Shown here: one piece after another, positions 24,660 through 31,660 of the stretch
Position numbering within the stretch: the stretch's first letter is position 1
Layout: each line of letters starts with the position of its first letter
The notes under the pieces: generated by a model
What the model was told of the DNA's origin: nothing
Seen by the model: the letters and a program-made list of their open reading frames with translations, nothing else
Databases searched by the model: none
From: Paratissierella segnis
GTDB lineage: Bacteria > Bacillota > Clostridia > Tissierellales > Tissierellaceae
DNA: 52,622 bases
NCBI RefSeq assembly: GCF_014385195.1
Contig: NZ_JACRTG010000002.1
Span: forward strand, 1 to 52,622
Direction of reading: 5' to 3'
Position numbers and translations under genes: made by a program

Positions 24660-25817
24660 ATGGTATATTTTGATAATGCGGCAACAACATATCCAAAGCC
24701 GGATGTAGTATATGAAAAAATAATGACTGCAATGAAAGAATATGGCGCAAATCCCGGTAGATCAGGACATAAGATGGCATTAAAGATAAGCAGGGGTATA
24801 TTTGAAACTAGAGAATTGCTTGGGAAACTATTTAATATAGATAATCCTTTAAATATCGTCTTAACCTTTAATTGTACAGAAGGGTTAAATTTAGGCATTA
24901 AGGGATTGTTAAAACCCGGAGATCATGTAATCACAACGTCAATGGAGCATAATTCTGTATTAAGGCCCATTAAATCTATGGAGAAGCTTGGTATAGAACA
25001 TACAATAGTGAAATGTGACAGTAAGGGAAGACTCAACGTATCTGATGTTGAAAGAAGCATTAAAAGCAATACTAAATTAATAGTAACTACCCATATTTCA
25101 AATCTTACAGGTACCATAATGCCGATAGCCGATATCGGCGAATTGGCTAAGAAAAGTGGAATAGCATATATGGTAGATGCGGCACAATCTGCCGGTATAT
25201 ATGATATAGACGTGGAGCGTATGAATATAGATCTGCTGGCGTTTCCAGGACATAAGGCTCTTTTTGGACCACAAGGTACAGGAGGACTTTATATTAGGGA
25301 CAATATAGAATTGACCGATCTTTTTCAAGGGGGTACAGGCAGTGCATCTCATCTGCTTGAACAACCGAATATACTCCCCGATAGATATGAAAGCGGCACT
25401 GCAAATGGACCGGGTATCGTAGGTCTTGGAGCAGGTATAGAATATATATTTGGAAAAGGAATCAATAACATAAGAAAACATGAGGAAGATCTAACAGAAC
25501 ATTTTATTGAGGAAGTGGGCAAAATAGATGGTATAAAACTCTATGGGCCTTTAAACAAAGAAGAACAGTTAGGAGTTGTATCTTTAAATATTAAAGATGC
25601 CGATTCATCTGAGGTTTCTTATATATTAGATGAAGAATATGATATAGCAGTAAGACCTGGACTTCATTGTGCGCCTTTGGCTCATAAAAGTATAGGAACA
25701 TTTGAACAAGGTGCAGTTCGGTTTAGCTTTGGGTTTTTTAATACACATGATGAAATAGAATATGCTATAAGAGCATTGAAGGCAATTGCAAAGGAAGTAC
25801 AGGGAGGAAATATATAG
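24660..25817 (+). CDS. Class V aminotransferase, cysteine-desulfurase-like
   Basis: 385 residues, PLP-dependent. YFDNAATTYPKPD at the N-terminus, the VDAAQSAGIYDIDVE aspartate that contacts the PLP ring, Schiff-base lysine in FPGHKALFGPQG, and a candidate catalytic cysteine in RPGLHCAPLAHK. This belongs to the group named cysteine desulfurase family protein (related to SufS/IscS and to selenocysteine lyases). No scaffold protein gene (iscU, sufU) is adjacent, so the sulfur or selenium acceptor is unknown. It starts 16 bases after adenine deaminase and its stop abuts the next gene, so the three are probably one unit. Confidence 0.88.
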   Translation: MVYFDNAATTYPKPDVVYEKIMTAMKEYGANPGRSGHKMALKISRGIFETRELLGKLFNIDNPLNIVLTFNCTEGLNLGIKGLLKPGDHVITTSMEHNSVLRPIKSMEKLGIEHTIVKCDSKGRLNVSDVERSIKSNTKLIVTTHISNLTGTIMPIADIGELAKKSGIAYMVDAAQSAGIYDIDVERMNIDLLAFPGHKALFGPQGTGGLYIRDNIELTDLFQGGTGSASHLLEQPNILPDRYESGTANGPGIVGLGAGIEYIFGKGINNIRKHEEDLTEHFIEEVGKIDGIKLYGPLNKEEQLGVVSLNIKDADSSEVSYILDEEYDIAVRPGLHCAPLAHKSIGTFEQGAVRFSFGFFNTHDEIEYAIRALKAIAKEVQGGNI

Positions 25818-26336
25818 ATGGTATATATAAGAGAGTTTATTTCTGCTTATTTTATTGAAGTGATTTTAGGATTAGTTATAGCAATTTTAATTTTATTTAT
25901 TTTATTATTAATTACACAAAGCAAAATTAAAAAATCTAAAGAAAAATATAATTCATTTATGAGAGGATTAACAGGTGTTAATATAGAGGATTTATTAATT
26001 CACATAGATAAAGATATAAGAGATATGGAAAGAGATATAAATCTAATAGAGAATAGCATTAGTTCATTTGATGCTAAACTTGCTTTTGCAATCCAGAAGA
26101 TAGGGTTTATAAGATACAATGCTTTTGATGGGATTGGAAGTGAATTAAGCTTTTCCATTGCCTTACTGGATAATTTTCAGAATGGTTTTGTACTAACAAG
26201 TATCTATGGCAGAGAAACGTCAATTAGTTTTGCAAAACCGATAAAAAATGGAGAAAGTAATATCCCTCTATCGGCAGAAGAGTTAATAGCCATTGATAGA
26301 GCAATAAAAGGAGAAATGCAAGAGAAATCAATCTAG
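25818..26336 (+). CDS. DUF4446-type membrane protein
   Basis: 172 residues. One membrane segment near residues 13-35 (FIEVILGLVIAILILFILLLIT), a charged coiled-coil-like stretch (DKDIRDMERDINLIENSIS), then a compact domain with IGFIRYNAFDGIGSELSFSIALLDNFQNGFVLTSIYGR, characteristic of DUF4446. The family is common near parB in clostridia. The function is not known. The ATG follows the preceding stop codon without a gap, with AGGGAGG inside the upstream gene. Confidence 0.8.
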   Translation: MVYIREFISAYFIEVILGLVIAILILFILLLITQSKIKKSKEKYNSFMRGLTGVNIEDLLIHIDKDIRDMERDINLIENSISSFDAKLAFAIQKIGFIRYNAFDGIGSELSFSIALLDNFQNGFVLTSIYGRETSISFAKPIKNGESNIPLSAEELIAIDRAIKGEMQEKSI

Positions 26337-26352
26337 TGAGGTGGTAAAATAG

Positions 26353-27249
26353 ATGAGAAATATACTATTTATCGTAAATCCTATAGCAGGCGGAGGGAGA
26401 ACTAAGGAAATAGTGCCAATCATAACAGAAAGGATGACGGAAAACAATATTGAATATAAAATTATATATACAAAACGACCTAAAGAAGCTATTAACATCT
26501 CTGAAGAAAATGTAGACAAGTTTTCGGTAATCGTAGCAGTAGGTGGCGATGGTACTATTAATGAGGTAGCTAAAGGAATAATCAACAAAAAAAAGGGAAT
26601 ATTAGGTATTATACCAGGGGGAACTGGTAATGATATGAGTAAATCCTTGGGATTATCACAAAATCCAATTGAAGCATTGGATGCAATTATAGAGAATACT
26701 ACCAAAAATATAGATATAGGAATAGTTAATGGGACTTTATTTCTTAATATAGCCAGTATTGGTTTTGACGCAGAAACGGTAAAAAATACTGAAGTTATAA
26801 AAAAGAGAATAAAAGGTAAAATTGCATATATATTAAGTGTTTTAATTACGCTTTTCACCTATCGGAGAAGAGATATTTCTTTAATAATTGATGGTAAGGA
26901 ATATCAAAGAAACTTTCTACTCATTGCAGTAGGCAATGGCAGCTATTATGGTGGGGGCATGAAAATTCTTCCAATGGCTGAAATAGATGATGGGTATTTT
27001 CATGTTTGCATTATTAAGGATATAAAAAATTGCATGGTACCATTTTTATTCCCATCTATTTTTAAGGGTAACCATTTAAGATATTCTAAGTATGTCGATA
27101 TATTCAAAGCTAATAAGGTGATAATAAAAAATGAATCAAATGTGATTATAAACTTAGATGGGGAACTTATGAATAACGATAAAAAGGATATAGTATTTGA
27201 CTTTATGGACTATAAGTTAGAAGTTATTACTAATGGATTTAAATATTAA
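26353..27249 (+). CDS. Diacylglycerol/lipid kinase family protein (DagK/YegS-like)
   Basis: 298 residues. LFIVNPIAGGGRTKEIV, VAVGGDGTINEVAKGI (the GGDGT phosphate-binding motif), IPGGTGNDMSKSLG, and LDGE near the C-terminus. These soluble enzymes phosphorylate diacylglycerol or related lipids at the membrane and recycle lipid from lipoteichoic acid synthesis in Gram-positives. GAGGTGG lies upstream; 16 bases separate it from the DUF4446 gene. Confidence 0.92.
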   Translation: MRNILFIVNPIAGGGRTKEIVPIITERMTENNIEYKIIYTKRPKEAINISEENVDKFSVIVAVGGDGTINEVAKGIINKKKGILGIIPGGTGNDMSKSLGLSQNPIEALDAIIENTTKNIDIGIVNGTLFLNIASIGFDAETVKNTEVIKKRIKGKIAYILSVLITLFTYRRRDISLIIDGKEYQRNFLLIAVGNGSYYGGGMKILPMAEIDDGYFHVCIIKDIKNCMVPFLFPSIFKGNHLRYSKYVDIFKANKVIIKNESNVIINLDGELMNNDKKDIVFDFMDYKLEVITNGFKY

Positions 27250-27371
27250 ATATTAAATATTTTTAATATTTTACAAACTGCCAACTTTAAAATTTTCAGG
27301 ATGTTGGTATTGCTTATCTTGATGATATGAATTGCCTTATCAGTCCTATATAGTATGGCTTTTTAATAAGG

Positions 27372-27399
27372 TTGATATATATTTATACTATGATATAAT
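27372..27399 (+). promoter_or_regulatory. Promoter of the M23 endopeptidase gene
   Basis: TTGATA (27372-27377), 16-base spacer, TATAAT (27394-27399). Start site expected near 27406, so the WalR box at 27415 would lie inside the transcribed leader. Confidence 0.65.
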
Positions 27400-27414
27400 T
27401 ATTACGTTATAAAG

Positions 27415-27431
27415 ATTACAAAATGGTTACA
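27415..27431 (-). promoter_or_regulatory. Candidate WalR box (minus strand)
   Basis: Minus strand reads TGTAAC-CATTT-TGTAAT, an exact fit to the WalR consensus TGTWAH-N5-TGTWAH. It lies about 9-25 bases after the expected transcription start and before the ribosome site of a cell-wall endopeptidase gene. Confidence 0.6.
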
Positions 27432-27461
27432 AACTCAAATCTCTACTAAGGAGGAAAGCTT

Positions 27462-28973
27462 ATGATTGAACAAAATCCATCAGAACCAAATACTTCAAAT
27501 AGCAACAAGATTATGGTTTTACTTGATAAGCTAAAGAAAATAGACATTAAGAAAATAGACATAAAGAGATTCGATATAAGAAAATTAAAAAAATTTGACA
27601 TAAAGAAATTAAAAAAATATGATTTAAATGAAATCAATTTTCGGAGAGTTCTAATCTTATTTATGGTAGTTGTGATGGCTGGACTAGGTTTCACGGGTTA
27701 TAAAATAAACGAGATAAGGACAAGGGGATTTGATGTATTCTTAGGAAGTGAGCTCTTAGGTAAAGTAAGGACCGAAGAAGAAGCAGTATCTGTAATGGCA
27801 GATATAAAGAGAGAACTATCAAATACATATGATGTAGATGTAGTATTGGATAATGAGTTAAATTTTGAGGCAACTCATTGTAAGGAGAAGAACTTGATAT
27901 CCGATACTGATTTAAGAAATAACATAAAGTCTAAGATTAACTTCGTAGTCAGCGGATATTCTTTGCAGGTTAATGGAGAAGAAGTTGGGGTACTTAAACA
28001 TGAAGAAGATGCCCAAGAAATATTGGATAAGATAAAAGAGCCCTTTGTAGATATTAAGGATGATGAATCGAAAGTTAAAGAAATAAAATTTTTAGAAAAT
28101 GTAAATGTAGCTAAAAAGGAAGTTCCTTTAAATAAAATTGCGAATTCTGATGACGTGATTAAGTATTTACAAACCGGATCTGAAGAAATTAAAACTCATG
28201 TAGTTGAAGTTGGTGAAAGTTTTTGGACTATAGCAAAGATGTATGATACTACAGTTGATGAATTAGTCGAGGCAAATCTTGATAAAGATCCTAAAAAACT
28301 TAAACCCGGGGATGAAGTAAAATTACTTGTACCTAAATCTAAAATTACAGTAGCTACAGTGGAAGAGATAGAATATGTTGAGGATACAAATTATGAAGTG
28401 CAAGTCGAATACGATAAAAACATGTATGCTAATCAGAAAACGGTTAAGGTAGAGGGTAAAAGAGGAAAATCAAAAATTGTTGCAAATGAAATAAGACACA
28501 ATGGAATGTTATTTGAGCGAGAAATAATCAATGAAGAAGTAATTGAGGAACCAATTGACGAACTTGTAGTTAAGGGAACTAAAGAAGTACCAAAAACAAT
28601 TGCAACAGGAAGCTTTTTAATGCCGACAAGAGGGAGAATATCTTCAAGATATGGTATGAGATGGGGTAGAATGCATAAAGGCTTAGATATAGCGGCAAGC
28701 TATGGCTCAGCTATAAAAGCAGCTGATGGCGGAAAGGTAACATTTACAGGAAGCAAAGGCTCATATGGGAATTTGGTTGAAATAGATCATGGAAATGGAT
28801 ATAAGACCAGATATGCTCATTGCAGCAAAATCTTGGTTAAAACCGGAGACAAGGTTTATAAGGGACAGCATATAGCCAATGTAGGTAATACCGGAAATTC
28901 TACGGGGTCTCATCTTCACTTAGAGGTTCTTAAAAATGGAGTAAATGTAAATCCGGCCAATTTTGTAAAATAG
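27462..28973 (+). CDS. Membrane-anchored LysM/G5/M23 cell-wall endopeptidase
   Basis: 503 residues. A cytoplasmic, lysine-rich N-terminus (residues about 20-62) repeats KK-x-D-I units; one membrane segment follows (RVLILFMVVVMAGLGFTGY, about 65-84). Outside come a linker domain, LysM (VVEVGESFWTIAKMYDTTVDELVEANL, about 246-295), a G5 domain (about 300-380) and peptidase M23 at the C-terminus. The zinc ligands are visible in HKGLDIA and GSHLHLEV. It should cut peptidoglycan cross-bridges while bound to the wall. AAGGAGG lies upstream. A WalR box in its leader suggests WalRK control. A terminator follows. Confidence 0.93.
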   Translation: MIEQNPSEPNTSNSNKIMVLLDKLKKIDIKKIDIKRFDIRKLKKFDIKKLKKYDLNEINFRRVLILFMVVVMAGLGFTGYKINEIRTRGFDVFLGSELLGKVRTEEEAVSVMADIKRELSNTYDVDVVLDNELNFEATHCKEKNLISDTDLRNNIKSKINFVVSGYSLQVNGEEVGVLKHEEDAQEILDKIKEPFVDIKDDESKVKEIKFLENVNVAKKEVPLNKIANSDDVIKYLQTGSEEIKTHVVEVGESFWTIAKMYDTTVDELVEANLDKDPKKLKPGDEVKLLVPKSKITVATVEEIEYVEDTNYEVQVEYDKNMYANQKTVKVEGKRGKSKIVANEIRHNGMLFEREIINEEVIEEPIDELVVKGTKEVPKTIATGSFLMPTRGRISSRYGMRWGRMHKGLDIAASYGSAIKAADGGKVTFTGSKGSYGNLVEIDHGNGYKTRYAHCSKILVKTGDKVYKGQHIANVGNTGNSTGSHLHLEVLKNGVNVNPANFVK

Positions 28974-28987
28974 AAAATCGAAGGTTT

Positions 28988-29021
28988 AGCTGTACACTTT
29001 ATACTTGGTGTGCAGCTTTTT
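28988..29021 (+). terminator. Rho-independent terminator after the M23 gene
   Basis: AGCTGTACAC pairs with GTGTGCAGCT (one G-U), then TTTT, 12 bases after the stop codon. Confidence 0.85.
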
Positions 29022-29084
29022 GTAATTCTATAAATTTTATTTTAATTTGATTTATATAATATATCAGAAAAGAGGAGATAAAGC

Positions 29085-29906
29085 TTGAAATACAATTATG
29101 GATATTTTAAAGAAAGTGCAGATTATATACTTAGTAAAATTGATTTTAAACCTGAAATAGCTTTGATTTTAGGATCTTCTCTAGGTACATTATCTGAAGA
29201 GATAGAAAATCCTGTGGTCATTGAATACAAAGATATACCTAATTTTCTAATGACAACTGTTGAGTCTCATGCAGGTAAGCTTATTCTAGGAGAATTAGGT
29301 GGTAAGAAGATTGTTTGTATGTCTGGAAGATTCCATTATTATGAAGGATATGATTTTGAACAATTGGTTACGCCAATAAGGGTATTTCATCTATTAGGAG
29401 TAGAAGCTGTTATCCTAACTAATGCAGCAGGTGCTGTTAATACTTCTTATAGTCCCGGAGAGATAATGATAATAAAAGATCATATAAAATTAACAGGAGC
29501 AAGTCCGGTTAGAGGGTTAAATATTACAGAATTTGGGCCTAGATTTTTTGATATGTCAAAGGCTTATACAGAAGAATACAGGCAATTAGCTAAAAAGGTT
29601 GCTAGAGACTTAGGGGTAAAAATTAATGAAGGTGTTTATTTTTATTGTTCAGGACCTCAATTTGAAAGCCCTGCAGAAATACGAGCAATTAGGATTTTAG
29701 GCGGAGATGCAGTAGGGATGTCAACGGTAACGGAAACTATAACTGCTGCTCATTGCGGTATGAAGGTATTGGGATTATCACTTATCACAAATATGGCAGC
29801 AGGTATATTAGATCAACCTTTAACCACAGAGGAAGTGGATGAAACTGCAAAAGAAGCTGCTAATGATTTTAAGGTTTTAATGAGAGAGATAATCAAACAA
29901 ATGTAG
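29085..29906 (+). CDS. punA: Purine nucleoside phosphorylase (class II PNP)
   Basis: 273 residues. LILGSSLGTLSEEI (phosphate loop), the H in VESHAGKLILGEL, CMSGRFHYYEGYD, LTNAAGAVNTSYSPGEIM, GPQFESPAEIRA and GDAVGMSTVTET are all landmarks of trimeric PNP. It cleaves (deoxy)guanosine and inosine with phosphate. Starts at TTG, with GAGGAG about 7 bases upstream; no closer ATG keeps the N-terminus. Complements the upstream adenine deaminase in purine salvage. Confidence 0.95.
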   Translation: MKYNYGYFKESADYILSKIDFKPEIALILGSSLGTLSEEIENPVVIEYKDIPNFLMTTVESHAGKLILGELGGKKIVCMSGRFHYYEGYDFEQLVTPIRVFHLLGVEAVILTNAAGAVNTSYSPGEIMIIKDHIKLTGASPVRGLNITEFGPRFFDMSKAYTEEYRQLAKKVARDLGVKINEGVYFYCSGPQFESPAEIRAIRILGGDAVGMSTVTETITAAHCGMKVLGLSLITNMAAGILDQPLTTEEVDETAKEAANDFKVLMREIIKQM

Positions 29907-29940
29907 AATATTAAAAATATGATGAAATAAGGGAGAGAGG

Positions 29941-30123
29941 ATGTGCTGTATGCCTGAGGATTGTTATCTAAAAGAGAAACAAAGGGGATGCAAAACGGCA
30001 GAACATTTGGAGTTTGTTTCAGAAATATATTATTTAACCAAGGCTTTAGGAGGTCCCAATATATTAACTAAAGAACAAATGGATGAAGTCATGAAGAAAT
30101 TCAACACTTATAAATATAGATAA
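29941..30123 (+). CDS. Small cysteine-containing protein, unknown function
   Basis: 60 residues, beginning MCCMPEDCYLKEKQRGCKTAEH, with Cys at 2, 3, 8 and 17 all in the first third. No membrane segment. AGGGAGAG lies just upstream of the ATG, and the gene sits 34 bases after punA and before a strong terminator, so it is probably co-transcribed with punA. The four clustered cysteines could bind a metal. Not recognised as a named family; a spurious frame cannot be excluded. Confidence 0.5.
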   Translation: MCCMPEDCYLKEKQRGCKTAEHLEFVSEIYYLTKALGGPNILTKEQMDEVMKKFNTYKYR

Positions 30124-30137
30124 TTTACAACCTTATA

Positions 30138-30170
30138 AAAAATACTTGGAGGTATCCTCCAAGTATTTTT
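30138..30170. terminator. Bidirectional terminator between convergent genes
   Basis: A perfect 15-base-pair stem (30138-30152 with 30156-30170) around the loop TAT; the outer ends are A5 and T5, so it works in both directions. It serves the plus-strand punA unit and the minus-strand protease gene that ends at 30248. Confidence 0.92.
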
Positions 30171-30247
30171 ATGATTTTGGATTATAAGGAATTGAAAAGT
30201 GGAAATCTCTCGACTGTGTTCGAGATAATACAATAATGAAGCATTGA

Positions 30248-31525
30248 TTATATTTTCGAATCCAACAAGAAAAATATAATCAACAACATAACTAAACTTT
30301 CTAATAGATCATCCCTATTTCCACTTATTGATTCCACTTCATTTTTTTCAACTGAATCGCCTTGGAACAACGCTTTTAAATTTAACATTCCAGCTCCTTG
30401 ACTATCAGGGCTGTTGTTTAGATCTAAGCATGATTTAATCAGCATATTTTTTACTTCATTGTGAGTCAGATTATTATCTTTGTTTAATAATAACGCAATG
30501 CTTCCTGTTACCAATGGTGTTGCCATTGAAGTGCCGCTTAGAGATGAATAACTATCTAATTTTGTGTTGGATAGGGATTTTATATTTACTCCCGGCGCCA
30601 CCAAATCAGGTTTATTAATTCCTTCCTTTGTAGGGCCTCTACTTGAAAATTTTGCTATGGTGTCGTCTTTAATATCAATAGTCCTTTTATCATCTACGGC
30701 ACCAACCGTTATTACATTTTTATTTACACCAGGGGAAAGAATCGTATTCTCATTTGGTCCGCTATTACCTGCAGCAGTTACAACTATTAGGCCTTCGGAA
30801 ATAGCTCTATCTACCGCTTTACATAGAGGGTCTTTGTTGCTGGGATTTGTAGCGGGAGTTCCTAAAGATAAATTTATCAATTTTATATTGAGCCTATCTT
30901 TATTTTCTATGACATAGGAAATCGCTGAAATGATATCTGAGGTACTACCGCCGCCGTTTTCATCCAATGCCTTAATTCCTACAATGTTTGCTTTAGGAGC
31001 GATTCCCGATAGTTTGCCTCTTGAAGAATACCCATTACTTGCAATAATTCCTGCTACATGAGTGCCGTGACCATTATCATCATATGGAGTTTTTTTGTTA
31101 TTAACAAAATCCTTGAAATCAACTATCCTATTAATTGGTTTGATTAAATCATCATGAGGTGCTACTCCTGTGTCTATAACGGCAACAGTTATCCCTTCAC
31201 CTTCGAAGCCTTTATCATGGGGGAAATATGCTTCCATTGCAGCTGTAGAAATATCCAATTGAGTATAAACTTGTGAATCAAAACTAATATAGTCTACTTC
31301 AGGACTGGTGGATAGCCTATATATCATATCTGTAGACATTTCTCCGGCGTATCCATCTATTATAGACAATTCTGATTTTAAAGATGTTGCAAAGCTTTTT
31401 ATACTCTGCCTTAAATTATTATATACTTCGTTAAATTGTATTATAACGGGGACTTCCTCTATTGTTTGAGCCATTATCTTAGAGCTTAATATTGGACATA
31501 GCTTTTCATTATTTCCTCTTCTCAA
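30248..31525 (-). CDS. S8 subtilisin-like serine protease, no signal peptide, C-terminal membrane anchor
   Basis: About 425 residues. Complete triad: Asp118 (AVIDTGV), His153 (NGHGTHVAG), Ser333 (SGTSMATP), with oxyanion Asn254 (AAGNSG). The N-terminal 100 residues resemble an I9-type propeptide (VPVIIQFNEVY...). There is no signal peptide, but the last 20 residues form a hydrophobic helix (LLESLVMLLIIFFLLD), suggesting a tail anchor. It recalls AprX-type intracellular proteases. Start TTG at 31525 is favoured because GGAAGGTGG lies 6 bases upstream; a GTG at 31534 overlaps that site. Confidence 0.85.
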   Translation of the reverse strand: MRRGNNEKLCPILSSKIMAQTIEEVPVIIQFNEVYNNLRQSIKSFATSLKSELSIIDGYAGEMSTDMIYRLSTSPEVDYISFDSQVYTQLDISTAAMEAYFPHDKGFEGEGITVAVIDTGVAPHDDLIKPINRIVDFKDFVNNKKTPYDDNGHGTHVAGIIASNGYSSRGKLSGIAPKANIVGIKALDENGGGSTSDIISAISYVIENKDRLNIKLINLSLGTPATNPSNKDPLCKAVDRAISEGLIVVTAAGNSGPNENTILSPGVNKNVITVGAVDDKRTIDIKDDTIAKFSSRGPTKEGINKPDLVAPGVNIKSLSNTKLDSYSSLSGTSMATPLVTGSIALLLNKDNNLTHNEVKNMLIKSCLDLNNSPDSQGAGMLNLKALFQGDSVEKNEVESISGNRDDLLESLVMLLIIFFLLDSKI

Positions 31526-31602
31526 TATAACCACCTTCCTTTCTCTATTCTATGCTTCAAAAATTTAAAATGTGATAAATTTATAATTTATTGCGTTAAA
31601 TG

Positions 31603-31646
31603 AAAAAAAGTAGCGGATTGATGATTGATGATCCGCCACTTTTTTA
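31603..31646 (-). terminator. Terminator after the P-type ATPase gene
   Basis: Minus strand: AAAAAAGTGGCGGAT, a loop, then ATCCGCTACTTTTTTT. It lies about 15 bases past the stop codon at 31661. A-rich and T-rich ends could make it work in both directions. Confidence 0.88.
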
Positions 31647-31660
31647 ATGTTAAATGTTAT

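Noticed and set aside
27240..27270. AT-only hairpin after the lipid kinase gene as a terminator
   Set aside because: The stem is made of A-T pairs only and has no clear T run, so it was not called.
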